A DNA stretch of 47,429 nucleotides from Sphingomonadaceae bacterium (GCA_025359685.1 JANYEY010000023.1:1-47429), one strand, 5' to 3'. Shown: positions 32,510 to 42,624, numbered from the stretch's first letter. Numbers and translations: made by a program. Notes: a model not told the origin generated them from the letters alone.

Positions 32510-33802
32510 TCAAGCGGCTGCAGGCTCCACCGCGCAGACCAGCGCATAGCTCGATCCAGCCAGCCGGTGCTGGACTGAAAGCGCGGCGCAGCCATCGTCG
32601 GCCAGCAGTTCAAGGCTGCCGCAATCGAGCCACAGGGCGATCTCTGCCGTGGTCTGCAGCTCCATCGACTGGACCGCATCAAGGCCAGGCAATGACGGAT
32701 CACGGCGGGAGACCAGAAGCTGCGCGCCGCGCAGTTCGATCTCCAGTGACCGGCCCTCGCTGTCGGCAATTGCGAGGCGGAAATCGCGATCTCCGGGCAA
32801 TTCCAGCTTCGTTGCGGCGGGCACGGTGGAGCCTTGCAGGTCGGCCGGCGGCACCCCGGCAATGGCCTGTGCTGCGATCTCCTGCCGCAGGGTATAAGCC
32901 CCATCGTTGCGCTTGAGCGATAACCGTCGCGGCACGCTTATCGCGCCGCGCCAGCCCTGCAACGGCAATTGGCCTTGATAGGCATGGTTGCCCAGCCAGC
33001 CGATCCACAGCGGCCTGTCTTCAGCATCGCGCGGTTCATGCCAGGCGATCGCGGCGTAGAAATCGGTTCCCATGTCGAGCGCCGCCCAGCCCTGCGGATC
33101 GGGCGCGAACCGCGTTCCGTCGAAACCGCCCGTGCGGTACAGAGCGCCCGAACCCGGTGCCCCGCGCAGCACATCGACCTTGAACATCCAGCGCCGCCCG
33201 CCGCCATCGACCGGCAACTCGATCAGCAGCGGGCATTCCCACACTTCACCCGCCGCGCCTTCGCCCGGGATGTCGGACAGGTGCTGCCACTGCTTGAGGT
33301 CGGCCGAACCATAGATCGCCGCACAATTCCGGTCCGACAACACGATAACCATAATCCAGCGGCGGCTTGGCGCGTGCCAGAATACGTTGGGATCGCGAAA
33401 GTCAGCCAGGTCTGCGTCAAGCACCGGATTGCCGGCATATTTGTGCCATGTGCGTCCATGGTCATTGCTCCAGGCGATGCTTTGCGACTGGCGCTGCGGA
33501 CCATCGGAAGCACTGGTGTAGATCGCGACCATCGCATCGGTGCCAAAGCCTGCGGTGTTGTTGTGATCGATGACCGCAGAGCCCGAGAAGATCATGCCCA
33601 GCTCGTCGCCAGTCAACGCGGGCGGCAGCTCGTCCCAATGGGCCAGATCGCGGCTTACCGCGTGGCCCCAGCTCATGTTGCCCCAGTGCTCCCCATCCGG
33701 GTTGTACTGATAAAACAGGTGCCATTCCCCGTTCCAGTGAACGAGGCCGTTGGGATCGCTCAGCCAGTTGGCCGCGGCGGCATAGTGATATTGCGGGCGC
33801 AC
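32510..33802 (-). CDS. GH32 beta-fructosidase (sucrose/fructan hydrolase)
   Basis: The 430-residue product starts at a GTG with AGGAG upstream. GH32 active-site blocks are present: NWLSDPNG (nucleophile Asp16), FRDPNVFW (Asp137) and EVWECPLL (acid/base Glu189). A five-blade propeller (1-300) is followed by a small beta-sandwich. No signal peptide is seen, so it hydrolyses imported sucrose or short fructans inside the cell to fructose and glucose, and fructose goes to the kinase at 24849. It is the last gene of the MFS-GH68-GH32 operon, 13 bp after GH68. The Ser before the Asp (SDP) replaces the more usual Asn but is seen in the family. Confidence 0.92.
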   Translation of the reverse strand: MRPQYHYAAAANWLSDPNGLVHWNGEWHLFYQYNPDGEHWGNMSWGHAVSRDLAHWDELPPALTGDELGMIFSGSAVIDHNNTAGFGTDAMVAIYTSASDGPQRQSQSIAWSNDHGRTWHKYAGNPVLDADLADFRDPNVFWHAPSRRWIMVIVLSDRNCAAIYGSADLKQWQHLSDIPGEGAAGEVWECPLLIELPVDGGGRRWMFKVDVLRGAPGSGALYRTGGFDGTRFAPDPQGWAALDMGTDFYAAIAWHEPRDAEDRPLWIGWLGNHAYQGQLPLQGWRGAISVPRRLSLKRNDGAYTLRQEIAAQAIAGVPPADLQGSTVPAATKLELPGDRDFRLAIADSEGRSLEIELRGAQLLVSRRDPSLPGLDAVQSMELQTTAEIALWLDCGSLELLADDGCAALSVQHRLAGSSYALVCAVEPAAA

Positions 33803-33815
33803 GAATGCTCCTGGA

Positions 33816-34937
33816 TCAAGCGATGGTTACGTGGTCGCCGTCGAATTCGAGTGCGAAAACCGGCGCGGGCGTGCCGCCAAACTGGCTGCGCAGCAGGTCT
33901 GGATGGTCATCGAAGCTGCGCCCCTGCATGCCCCAGTGGTCGATGAAGCTCCACACCTGGCTTTCACCGGTGACCCACCAGCTATAGCCCTGGGTCGGTT
34001 CGCTCGCCGGGTTGCCCGCGACCAGGCCGGATCCGTTGACCGGGCGATAAGGCCCGCCGAGATTGTCGGCGACCATCGCGTAAAGGCCGTTGGGACCATT
34101 GATTCCGCCCGGCGCAAAGGTGCGGCGCTGGGTCGACCAGAACAGGTAATAGTGCCCGCCGCGCACGACCACGTGGGGGCGTTCAAGCTCGTTGTTGACC
34201 CCAACCGCCTCGATCAGCGGATCGCCCAGTTGCCAGACGCCGGATCCGTCGAGCGAGGCAAGGCCGACGACACCGTTGTAGTCGTGCTCGCTCCACCCGG
34301 CGCTGGCGGTGAACAGGATGTGGCGTTCGCCCGTGGCGGGATCGCGGAACCAGGCAGGATCGCGGAACGCCTTGATCATCCCCGGCCGGCCATCGGCTTC
34401 GGCGGCGATGACATAGCGCTGGCCATCGGCGCGAACCACTTCGGCCGGCTCGCGCCATTCACCCGGCCCGTATTTGCCGACCACGCCTTCTACAGCGAAC
34501 AGCCGCTGTTCAAAGCTGTGTCCGGCGCCGTACCGCCCGGCGGCGGTGAAGAACAGGGTCACGGTCACCAGATCGTCGTGCAGCACTGCCGACCCGGCCC
34601 ATTCGCGCGTGCCCGGGCTCAACTCGCGCGGCAAGGCATCGCCGTGATCCCGCCAACCCTCGGCCCCCAGCGAGGCGAGCCTGATCCGGGCCGCATCATG
34701 GCGCTGGCCCGGATCGGGAAAGCACGGTGCGCTGAGGAAGAACCAGTACTCGCGTCCGTCGATCTTGGCGGTGTCGCCATTTTCGTGAGCCAGCGGCCAG
34801 CTGTCCCACAGGTCGATCCCCGCGAAGATCGGGCGCGCATCATCGGGCCCGATCAGCGCAATTTCGGCGCCGGCAATCGCTGCTGGACGCCACGGCGTCA
34901 CTGTCTTCGGCGCAAGATTGGCCGCTACTTCACTCAC
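33816..34937 (-). CDS. GH68 levansucrase-family enzyme without a signal peptide
   Basis: The 373-residue product starts at a GTG. GH68 residues are present: nucleophile Asp45 in LWDSWP, Asp193 in AFRDPAWF and acid/base Glu252 in ELERPHVV. The family transfers fructosyl from sucrose to water, sucrose or a growing fructan. Most Gram-negative levansucrases are about 415 residues and many act outside the cell; this one is shorter at the ends and has no signal peptide. Together with the sucrose-type transporter and GH32 in one operon, it may work as an intracellular sucrase or fructosyltransferase. Leaderless secretion, as reported for Zymomonas enzymes, is the alternative. Confidence 0.88.
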   Translation of the reverse strand: MSEVAANLAPKTVTPWRPAAIAGAEIALIGPDDARPIFAGIDLWDSWPLAHENGDTAKIDGREYWFFLSAPCFPDPGQRHDAARIRLASLGAEGWRDHGDALPRELSPGTREWAGSAVLHDDLVTVTLFFTAAGRYGAGHSFEQRLFAVEGVVGKYGPGEWREPAEVVRADGQRYVIAAEADGRPGMIKAFRDPAWFRDPATGERHILFTASAGWSEHDYNGVVGLASLDGSGVWQLGDPLIEAVGVNNELERPHVVVRGGHYYLFWSTQRRTFAPGGINGPNGLYAMVADNLGGPYRPVNGSGLVAGNPASEPTQGYSWWVTGESQVWSFIDHWGMQGRSFDDHPDLLRSQFGGTPAPVFALEFDGDHVTIA

Positions 34938-34970
34938 CTGGAATTGCCCCTTTGGTCATTCTTAACGTCA

Positions 34971-36338
34971 TCAGGCGAGTGCAAGTTCCGGTGCGGTCGC
35001 AGCAGCGCGGCCCTCGCGCACCCACAGCACGAAGAGTGCAGCGACAATCAGGCAGACGCCGCATACCGTGAGCATATTGCGCGGATCATTGCCCAGCAGG
35101 TTCGCATAGATTCCGAAGCCGATGTTGATGATTCCAAGGTTGAGCGTGCTCATCAAGACTGCAAACAGCAGCATCGGGAGCACGATCATCATGTTGAAAA
35201 TCCCCATGTAAACCCCGGTCCGGGCCGGCGGGATCGAGTTGGTGAGGATTGCATAAGGGTTGCCCATGATGCTCCCCCAGGCGAGTCCGACACCGATCGC
35301 AGGGAGAAACAACAGCGCGGTGCTGGTGATGTGCGGCAACACCAACATGCCCAGTCCACCCGCAGCAAGACACGCGGCGTGAAGCGGCCCTGGTCCCGCG
35401 CGGCGCACCAGCGGGACCATCAGAAACGCCGAGACGAATGCGATGAAGTTATAAAACGCCGCAACCAGTCCGTTGGTCAGCACCGCGGAATGAAACGCCG
35501 AACTGTTCGCTTCCGATGTGTGATACACCGAACGCCCGATCGAATAGACTGCGTAAGTCCAGTATCCCGACATCCCGAACCACTGGAACAGGCTCATCAG
35601 CCCCAGCTTGCGCATCGCCAGTGGCATATCGCGAATGGCGCTCCAGATTTCTGACAGTGTGGCGGCGGCGCCCTTGGGCTGAGCCTCGACGTGGCTGCGC
35701 TCGGCAGCAGTCAGCGGCAGTTCCGGAACGCGCAGTATCGACCAGACAATGGTGCTCAGCGACAGCACTGCGCCAACCCAGAACACGATCCGCACGGTAT
35801 AGGGGATATTATGGCTGTCGACCCAGTCCTGGTTCATGCCGAGCCCGACCAGCAAGGCTGGCGTTGCGAAGGCAAACATTTGCGCAAGGCCAGTGAATGC
35901 GCTCTGGGTCAGGAATCCGGTCTGGCGCTGGTCCGGGTTGAGCCGGTCAGAGACATAGGCGCGGTATGGCTCCATCGTGATGTTGTTGCCCGCATCGAGC
36001 ACCCACAGCAGCGAAACCGCCATCCCGATCGAGGCCGCAAGCGGCATTGCGAACAGCCCGATGCAGCACAGGATCGCGCCAAGCATGAAATATGGCGTGC
36101 GCCGCCCCCATTTGCCGCCGGTCTTGTCGCTCATCGCTCCGATGATCGGCTGAATAATCAGCCCGGTCAGCGGCCCGGCGAGTGAGAGAATCGGCAACTG
36201 CGCTTCGCTTGCGCCGAGATAGGAATAGATCGGCCCCATATTACCCTGCTGCAGCCCGAAGCTGAATTGCAGCCCCAGGAACCCGAGATTCATCTCAAGT
36301 ATGCGCAGCAATGACAGACGTGGCCGCTGGTTTTCCAT
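34971..36338 (-). CDS. MFS sugar transporter (sucrose/maltose type)
   Basis: From the ATG at 36338 (GGGAGAGACC upstream) the product is 455 residues with about 12 membrane helices. The N-terminal block LEMNLGFLGLQFSFGLQQGNMGPIY and the loop MSDKTGGKWGRRTPY are characteristic of the SLC45/sucrose-permease branch (SucP, SuxC). It should import sucrose or a fructoside across the inner membrane after the TonB receptor brings it through the outer membrane. It heads an operon with GH68 (33 bp gap) and GH32. An ATG at 36368 is open upstream but less well placed. A CAATCGATTG operator lies 66 bp upstream. Confidence 0.9.
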   Translation of the reverse strand: MENQRPRLSLLRILEMNLGFLGLQFSFGLQQGNMGPIYSYLGASEAQLPILSLAGPLTGLIIQPIIGAMSDKTGGKWGRRTPYFMLGAILCCIGLFAMPLAASIGMAVSLLWVLDAGNNITMEPYRAYVSDRLNPDQRQTGFLTQSAFTGLAQMFAFATPALLVGLGMNQDWVDSHNIPYTVRIVFWVGAVLSLSTIVWSILRVPELPLTAAERSHVEAQPKGAAATLSEIWSAIRDMPLAMRKLGLMSLFQWFGMSGYWTYAVYSIGRSVYHTSEANSSAFHSAVLTNGLVAAFYNFIAFVSAFLMVPLVRRAGPGPLHAACLAAGGLGMLVLPHITSTALLFLPAIGVGLAWGSIMGNPYAILTNSIPPARTGVYMGIFNMMIVLPMLLFAVLMSTLNLGIINIGFGIYANLLGNDPRNMLTVCGVCLIVAALFVLWVREGRAAATAPELALA

Positions 36339-36403
36339 GGTCTCTCCCGGTGCCGCTTTGGGCATCACATGCGCCTCATTGCACAGGTTTGCGCCGAGAA
36401 CAA

Positions 36404-36413
36404 CAATCGATTG
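36404..36413. promoter_or_regulatory. LacI-type operator, site 3
   Basis: CAATCGATTG in the context ACAACAATCGATTGCA, identical over 16 bp to site 1. It lies between the DUF2891 stop and the MFS start and would place the MFS-GH68-GH32 operon under the same regulator. Confidence 0.8.
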
Positions 36414-36419
36414 CAGCGA

Positions 36420-37430
36420 TCAGACTGAGGCGTTGTCCAAAGCTGCCTGCAAGGCCAGCACGGCAAAGGTCGCCAGCCAATGCTCGCCCATGTAATCGCC
36501 TGAGATATGCGGCATGGCTGCGGCCAGGTGGTCCTCCGCTGCAGCCCTCGCCCGGGCCTGAACCGGATGGGCAATCGGCAGCGCTGCGGCGATCTCGCGC
36601 CAGCACCATGCCCGGCTCAGGTTCAGGCCATCGAGATGCGCGATCTTGCCGTCGCTGCGGTCCGAAACCGAGGCAGGGGTGAACAGCGTGCGCGGCTCAC
36701 TGCTTGCACAGGCGGGCAGGAACGCATCGAACCATTCGGCGAAGCCCGCGCCAAGCACCCGGCTCATCAGCAAGGCCTCGCACAGCGCGGGCGAGAGGAA
36801 TTCATCGCCGCCCGGCTCCCATGCCTGACAGCCGCGATCGTTAGCGTACCAGTCCGCCGCGCGGCTTTCGATCAAGACGGCCAACCCGGCGTCGTGCTGC
36901 CGAGCCCAAGCGAGCGCGAGCACCAGGGCGAAGGCCGAATTGAAGTGCGTGCCGGTCCGGATCGGATAGGTCTGCAGCGGCAGGAACGCCTTGAACCGCG
37001 CGACAAATGCTGCAGCAAAGCCATTTCCATGCTGCGCCCATGCTGCATCATGCTGCACCATCTCGCCGTGCAGCATAAGCGCCCACGCCCAGCCGTAAGG
37101 CCGCTCGAATCCGCGTGCCGACGGCCGGGCGAGGTAGGCCGTTTCGGCGGCGAAATTGGCCTCGGTCAGCATCTGTGCAGCCTGCGCCCTCACCAACTCC
37201 GCATCAGGCAAATCCGGATAAAGCCGCGCCAGTTGCAGCACCTGCCACCACCCATGCACGCAGCTGTGCCAATCGAAACTGCCGTGGAAGATCGGGTGCA
37301 GCGCGCTTGGGGTCTGCGCATCCTGCGGCCCATCGAGCACATGGTCGAGCTTGTACGGATATTCGCGGCCGAGGTGGCCAAGGGTCAGCGCCATGAACCG
37401 CGCGGCGGTTGCGGCGTCGAGCCCGGTCAC
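36420..37430 (-). CDS. DUF2891 family protein
   Basis: The 336-residue product starts at a GTG that overlaps the DUF979 stop by 4 bp (GTGA). Family features are LGREYPYKLDHVL, LHPIFHGSFDWHSCVHGWW, WAWALML, YPIRTGTHFNSAFAL, WEPGGDEFLSPAL and YMGEHWLATFAVLAL. The conserved His, Trp, Asp and Glu residues lie in an all-helical arrangement that suggests an alpha/alpha barrel such as glycosidases have, but no activity is known to me. It is the last gene of the oxoprolinase operon. Only 7 bp separate its stop from the sucrose operator, and no terminator is seen, so some readthrough into the MFS gene is possible. Confidence 0.85.
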   Translation of the reverse strand: MTGLDAATAARFMALTLGHLGREYPYKLDHVLDGPQDAQTPSALHPIFHGSFDWHSCVHGWWQVLQLARLYPDLPDAELVRAQAAQMLTEANFAAETAYLARPSARGFERPYGWAWALMLHGEMVQHDAAWAQHGNGFAAAFVARFKAFLPLQTYPIRTGTHFNSAFALVLALAWARQHDAGLAVLIESRAADWYANDRGCQAWEPGGDEFLSPALCEALLMSRVLGAGFAEWFDAFLPACASSEPRTLFTPASVSDRSDGKIAHLDGLNLSRAWCWREIAAALPIAHPVQARARAAAEDHLAAAMPHISGDYMGEHWLATFAVLALQAALDNASV

Positions 37431-38365
37431 CGGAATGCCGCCCAGTAGATCAGCGCAATGTTGAAGGCGAGCAGCGGCAGCCCGGTCGGCACTTGCATCT
37501 TGACCACGGCATTGCGGTCCTTGAGCTCAAGCAGCGCAGCGGGGACGATGTTGAAGTTCGCTGCCATCGGCGTCATCAAGGTGCCGCAGAACCCCGCGAG
37601 CATGCCGACTGCCGCGATTACCGCAGGGTCGCCATGGTAATGTTGGATCAGCAGCGGAAAACCGATCGCGGCGGCCATCACCGGGAAGGCGGCGAAGGCG
37701 TTGCCCATGATCATCGTGAACAGCGCCATGCCCAGACCGTAAGCCAGCACCGCAGCGAACAACGAGCCGCCGGGTATCACCTCCGAAGCCAAGGCGCCGA
37801 CCACTTTGCCGACCCCGGCTAGCGCGAAGATCAGGCCCAGGCTCGCCAGCATCTGCGGCAAGATTGCCGCCCAGCCGAGCGCATCGAGCAGCCGCTGCCC
37901 CTCCTGCAGTCCGGCAAGCGGCCGTTCGCGCAGCACGGCAAGGCCAATGCCGAAGGCGAGCAGCGCGCCGAGTGCCAGGCTGACCAGTGTGACCTGCTTG
38001 GGATCGACCAGCCACGGCACCGCGCGGAACAGCAGTGTGCCGATCAGCGCGGTAGCCGGAATCACCAGCGCCAGCGCGAACAGCCGGTTGCCGTGGCGCG
38101 TGGCGCGCTCCTGCCGCTCCGCCTCCGGGGCGCTAGCAGATGCCGGGCCGAGCCTGCCGATCGCGACCACGCCGACCAGCCCGATCACCAGCACGCCGTT
38201 GCCCAGATCGCCCAGCCGGTCCCCCGCCAGCATCGACAGCGCGAGCAATGCCCAGAACGCGGCGTTGACCCAGTGCCGTGGCTTGGACCCGTCAAACGCC
38301 GCCAGCAGTGCGCTCGCCGCGAAGACCAGCCCGGCCACGGTATAAACGAACGGAAGGGCGATCAT
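37427..38365 (-). CDS. DUF979 membrane protein, probable permease subunit
   Basis: From the ATG at 38365, which overlaps the DUF969 stop by 4 bp, the product is 312 residues with about nine membrane helices. Characteristic pieces are KPRHWVNAAFWALLALSMLAGDRLGD, GNAFAAFPVMAAAIGFPLLI and FCGTLMTPMAANFNIVPAALLELKD. DUF979 proteins are always found paired with DUF969 and commonly sit next to pyroglutamyl-peptidase or 5-oxoproline enzymes, so the pair is a good candidate for a transporter of 5-oxoproline or a related compound. This role is inference from context. The downstream DUF2891 gene is coupled by another 4-bp overlap. Confidence 0.85.
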   Translation of the reverse strand: MIALPFVYTVAGLVFAASALLAAFDGSKPRHWVNAAFWALLALSMLAGDRLGDLGNGVLVIGLVGVVAIGRLGPASASAPEAERQERATRHGNRLFALALVIPATALIGTLLFRAVPWLVDPKQVTLVSLALGALLAFGIGLAVLRERPLAGLQEGQRLLDALGWAAILPQMLASLGLIFALAGVGKVVGALASEVIPGGSLFAAVLAYGLGMALFTMIMGNAFAAFPVMAAAIGFPLLIQHYHGDPAVIAAVGMLAGFCGTLMTPMAANFNIVPAALLELKDRNAVVKMQVPTGLPLLAFNIALIYWAAFR

Positions 38366-39008
38366 CGCCGCACCTTCCCGAACCGCCACAGTCGCAACGC
38401 GTGGATCGCAAAGGCAGCAAAGGCCGTGGGGATCGCCCAGACCGATAGCTCGAACGGGGTCAGTACGATGCCCTGCTGCTCGAGAAAGCCCTTCATCAGC
38501 AGGATCGAGCCGATCGCGATGAAGATATCTTCGCCAAAGAACAGCCCGACATTGTCGGTTGCAGCCGCCATGGCCTTGACCCGGTCGGCCTCCGCCTCGT
38601 TTCGCGGATCGGCAGCGGCGAGCGCCATCGGGGCGAGGAGCGGCCGGACGGTCTGGGCTTGGCCGGCAATCGTGGTCAGCCCCAGCGCCGAGATGATCTG
38701 GCGGAGCAGCAGGTAGCCGGTCAGCAGGCGCGGCAAAGTTGCGCCTTTCATGCCCGCAATCAGCGCTCGCGCCCGCTCTTGCAGCCCGTGCCGTTCGAGC
38801 AGGCCGATGACCGGCAGCACCAGCCAGATCGCAGTAACATAACGGGTGTCGTTGAACGCCTTGCCGAAGGCGGCGATCAGCGCGAGCGGATCAAGCCCGG
38901 CGGCGAGCCCGCTGGAAGCAGCAGCGAGTAGCACGACCAGCAGCGGGTAACCCGCAAGGCGAAGCCCGCGACCATCACCGCGATGCCGGACAGCACCCAC
39001 AAGTTCAT
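38362..39008 (-). pseudogene. DUF969 membrane protein gene with a -1 frameshift
   Basis: The true start is the ATG at 39008, which overlaps the oxoprolinase stop (ATGA) and gives [20 protein letters not shown]. The rest of the family sequence, PLLVVLLAAASSGLAAGLDP...GKAF, continues in another frame from about 38945 to the stop at 38362. Adding one base in GTTAC at 38947-38951 would read GTT AAC and give FALRVNPLLVV, as the family has. As sequenced, the first frame ends at a TGA after about 45 codons. It should have about five to six membrane helices (LVLPVIGLLERHGL, DNVGLFFGEDIFIAIGSILL). It could be a sequencing error or a recent inactivation. Confidence 0.85.
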
Positions 39009-42000
39009 GGGCATCCGTATCCTCCCCCGCCCGGCGTTTCGATGACCATGACATCGCCGGTGCCGACTGTCACGCTGGCGGTCGCGGGGAGAACCTCAAC
39101 CTCGCCTGAGTTTCGTTCGACGCGGTTGATTCCGGGCAAGGCATCGCCGCCGCCCGCCAGTCCGAACGGCGCGGTCCTGCGGCGATTGGCGAGGATCCCC
39201 GCCTGCATCGGTTCCAAAAACCGCACGCGCCGCACCGCCCCGTGGCCGCCGCGCCATTCGCCGCTTCCGCCCGAGCCATGGCGGATGGCAAAGCTTTCCA
39301 GCAGCACCGGAAAACGCGTCTCCAGGATCTCGGGATCGGTCAGGCGGCTGTTGGTCATATGCGTCTGCACAGCCGAAGCCCCGGCAAACCCTCGCCCTGC
39401 ACCCGCCCCGCCTGCAATCGTCTCGTAATACTGGTAGCGGCCCGTGCCGAAGGTGAAGTTGTTCATCGTGCCCTGGCTCGCGGCGAGCGCGCCAAAGGCG
39501 CCGAACAGCGCGTCGGTAACAGCTTGGCTGGTTTCGACATTCCCGGCGACCACTGCGGCGGGATAGGCTGGGCGGAGCATGCAACCTTCGGGCACGATCA
39601 GTGTCACCGGGGCGAGGCAGCCCTCGTTCATCGGGATCGGCTCGTCGATCATGGTGCGCAGGACGTACATTGTCGCGGCGCGCACGACCGAGAACGGGGC
39701 GTTGAAATTGTCCGGAAGTTGCGCGCTGGTTCCAGTGAAATCGACCGTCACGTGCCGCGCCGCCCGGTCGATCCGCACCGCCACCGCTATCACCGCGCCG
39801 CTATCCATCTCGAGCTGGAATGCACCGTCTTCGAGCCGCGAGACCAGCCGCCGCACCGCTTCTTCGGCGTTGGCATGGACGTGATCCATATAGGCGATCA
39901 CCACCGCGCGCCCATGCTCGGTGCAGGCTCCGTCAAGCCCTGCCGCACCGCGCGCGCAGGCGGCAACCTGCGCGGCAAGGTCAGCCATGTTCTGATCGAT
40001 GTTACGCGCCGGATGCTCGCCTGAGCCAAGCAGGGTCCGCATATCAGCGTCGAGAAAGCACCCCTCGTCGACCAGCAGCATATTCTCGATCAGCACGCCT
40101 TCATCGAGGATCGACGTGCTGCCCGGCGGCATCGATCCCGGCGCGATCCCGCCGACATCGGCATGATGCCCGCGTGCCGCGACGTAGAAGCTGGGTCTGT
40201 CCACATCCTCAGCCACGAACACCGGCATGATCACCGTGATATCCGGCAGGTGCGTACCGCCAGCGTAAGGCGCGTTGAGGACATAGGCATCGCCGTGCCT
40301 GATCCCGCGACCATCGCGGCCATCGCCACGCGCGCGCAGCACTGCGGCAACGCTTTCGCCCATCGAACCGAGGTGCACCGGCATGTGCGGCGCATTCGCG
40401 ACGAGGCGGCCCGCCGCATCGAACACCGCACACGAGAAATCGAGCCGTTCGCGGATGTTCACCGAACTCGCGGTGCGCGCAAGGACCAGTCCCATCTCCT
40501 CGGCGATCGCCATGAACAGCCCGTTGAAAACCTCGAGCCGGATCGGATCGGCGCTGGTTTCGCCCGCCATTGCCCGGCGCGGCACCGCGCGGGTCAAATG
40601 CAAGGTCCCGTCTGGATCGACCAGCGCCTGCCAGCCGGGTTCGACCACCGTGGTCGCCAGCGGATCGACGATGATCACCGGCCCTGCAGCACGGAACCCG
40701 GCGGCAAGCGCCTCGCGTCGGTAAAGCGGAACTTCGCACGCCGCGCCGTCCATCCAGCAATACTGCTCCGCGATCGGCGCACCGCTGCGCGCCGGGAGCG
40801 GCCAGGCAAGTTGCTGCACTTCTGCCCCGGCTGCAAGGACCTCAACCCGGATGCGGTCAATCACCAGTGGCCCGGCGGCATCGAAGCCGAATTCGGCGCG
40901 GTGACGGTAGGCGAATTCACGGGTGAGCTCAGCCGCCGCAGCGGGCGCCAGCTCAATCGTCGCGTCCGATCCTTCGCGGCGCACGAACAGCCCCACCTCG
41001 ACGCGGTCGGGCGCGGCGCCAAGTTGGCTGGTGGCCGCGCGTTGGAGATCGTCACGGAGCGCCTCAATCGCGGTTTCGACCCCGGGCACGACCTGCAAAC
41101 CAAGGCTCCCTTCACGCACCACCGCTTCCCGCGCGAGACCCATGCCATATGCCGAGAGCACTCCGGCGAGCGGATGGACCAGCACGGTCTCGATCCTCAA
41201 GGCATCGGCGACCAGGCAGGCGTGTTGCCCGCCCGCTCCGCCAAAGCACGCGAGCGCCGCCGCAGTCACGTCATGCCCGCGCGCGACCGAGACCTGCCGG
41301 ATTGCGTTGGCCATATTGTGGACGGCGATCTGCACGAAGCCTTCCGCCAGCGCTTGGGGCACGATCGCCTGACCGGTCTCCACCGCAACCTGCGCGGCAA
41401 GCTCAGCGAACTTTGCCGCGACGATCTCCGCATCGATCGGCTGATCGCCGCCGGGCCCGAAGACGTGGGGAAATTCATCAGGTACGAGCTTGCCGAGCAA
41501 CACGTTGCAATCGGTCAGCGTCAGCGGCCCGCCATGGCGATAGCACGCCGGGCCCGGCACCGCCCCCGCGCTCTCTGGGCCGACCACCAGCCGCCCGGCA
41601 TCGAACCGGCAGATCGACCCGCCGCCCGCCGCAACAGTATGGATGCGCAGCATCGGCGCGCGGATCCGCACGCCCGCAAGGCGCGTTTCGCTGTCGCGCT
41701 CAAAGCTGCCGGCATAGTGGCTGACATCGGTCGAGGTGCCGCCCATGTCGAACCCGATTACCCGGCTCGCGCCCGACATTTCGGCAGTGCGGGCCATGCC
41801 GACGATGCCGCCCGCCGGGCCGGAAAGCGTCGCATCCTTGCCGTGAAAGTGCTGGCCGTCGATCAGACCGCCCGAACTTTGCATGAACAGCGGCGTGCTG
41901 CCCGCCCCCAGCGCAGCGCTGAACTGGTCCACATAATGGCGCAGCACCGGCGAAAGATAAGCATCGACCAAGGTGGTATCGCCGCGCGCGATCAGTTTGA

Positions 42001-42592
42001 TCGACGGGGCCAGCTCGTGGCTCACCGACACTTGGGTAAAGCCCGCCGCGCGCGCCAGTTCGGCCAGCCGCGCCTCGTGCGCTGTAAAGCGCCAGCCGTG
42101 CATCAGCACGATTGCGACCGAGCGCAATCCCGCAGCATAGGCTTCTGCCAGACCTGCGCTGGCCTGCCCCTCGTCAAGCGGGCGCAGCACCGTGCCGTCA
42201 GCCATGATCCGCTCGTCCACTTCAAGCACCCGCGCATGCGGCGGATGCGGCAGCACGATTTCGCGCACGAACAGCTCCGGCCGCTCCTGCGTGCCGATGA
42301 TCAAAGCATCGCCGAAGCCGCGCGTGATCGCCAGCAAGCTGGGCGCCCCTTTGCGCTCGAGCAGGGCGTTGGTAGCAACGGTGGTTCCCATCCTCACTTC
42401 GCACGGCGGCAGCGGGCCAGAGAGGCAGCCGGTCAGCTGGCGGATCGCCGCAATGGCGGCGTCCTCATGCCGCGCCGGGTCTTCGGAGAGCAGCTTGGCG
42501 GTGTGCACCGCGCCATCGGGCGAGCGCGCGACCACGTCGGTAAATGTGCCGCCGCGGTCGATCCAGAACTGCCAGGGCGCACTTGCCGTCAT
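39005..42592 (-). CDS. Fused hydantoinase A/B-type 5-oxoprolinase
   Basis: The 1195-residue product combines HyuA (about 1-660) and HyuB (about 690-1195). HyuA shows [33 protein letters not shown] and the following glycine-rich ATP-binding actin-like motifs. HyuB shows [54 protein letters not shown] and a final GGGGYGCP. Like eukaryotic OPLAH, it should use ATP to open 5-oxoproline to glutamate in the cytoplasm. The following DUF969/DUF979 pair may import the substrate. A related hydantoin- or N-methylhydantoin-type substrate cannot be excluded. The ATG at 42592 leads the four-gene operon. Confidence 0.92.
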   Translation of the reverse strand: MTASAPWQFWIDRGGTFTDVVARSPDGAVHTAKLLSEDPARHEDAAIAAIRQLTGCLSGPLPPCEVRMGTTVATNALLERKGAPSLLAITRGFGDALIIGTQERPELFVREIVLPHPPHARVLEVDERIMADGTVLRPLDEGQASAGLAEAYAAGLRSVAIVLMHGWRFTAHEARLAELARAAGFTQVSVSHELAPSIKLIARGDTTLVDAYLSPVLRHYVDQFSAALGAGSTPLFMQSSGGLIDGQHFHGKDATLSGPAGGIVGMARTAEMSGASRVIGFDMGGTSTDVSHYAGSFERDSETRLAGVRIRAPMLRIHTVAAGGGSICRFDAGRLVVGPESAGAVPGPACYRHGGPLTLTDCNVLLGKLVPDEFPHVFGPGGDQPIDAEIVAAKFAELAAQVAVETGQAIVPQALAEGFVQIAVHNMANAIRQVSVARGHDVTAAALACFGGAGGQHACLVADALRIETVLVHPLAGVLSAYGMGLAREAVVREGSLGLQVVPGVETAIEALRDDLQRAATSQLGAAPDRVEVGLFVRREGSDATIELAPAAAAELTREFAYRHRAEFGFDAAGPLVIDRIRVEVLAAGAEVQQLAWPLPARSGAPIAEQYCWMDGAACEVPLYRREALAAGFRAAGPVIIVDPLATTVVEPGWQALVDPDGTLHLTRAVPRRAMAGETSADPIRLEVFNGLFMAIAEEMGLVLARTASSVNIRERLDFSCAVFDAAGRLVANAPHMPVHLGSMGESVAAVLRARGDGRDGRGIRHGDAYVLNAPYAGGTHLPDITVIMPVFVAEDVDRPSFYVAARGHHADVGGIAPGSMPPGSTSILDEGVLIENMLLVDEGCFLDADMRTLLGSGEHPARNIDQNMADLAAQVAACARGAAGLDGACTEHGRAVVIAYMDHVHANAEEAVRRLVSRLEDGAFQLEMDSGAVIAVAVRIDRAARHVTVDFTGTSAQLPDNFNAPFSVVRAATMYVLRTMIDEPIPMNEGCLAPVTLIVPEGCMLRPAYPAAVVAGNVETSQAVTDALFGAFGALAASQGTMNNFTFGTGRYQYYETIAGGAGAGRGFAGASAVQTHMTNSRLTDPEILETRFPVLLESFAIRHGSGGSGEWRGGHGAVRRVRFLEPMQAGILANRRRTAPFGLAGGGDALPGINRVERNSGEVEVLPATASVTVGTGDVMVIETPGGGGYGCP

Positions 42593-42624
42593 CGCGGCAC
42601 TATCACCGATTGGACAGCGCCGCG

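Noticed and set aside
33831..35654. 607-codon plus-strand open frame opposite the GH68 and MFS genes
   Set aside because: Antisense to two confidently identified genes, low-complexity His/Arg/Gln-rich product, no start signal.
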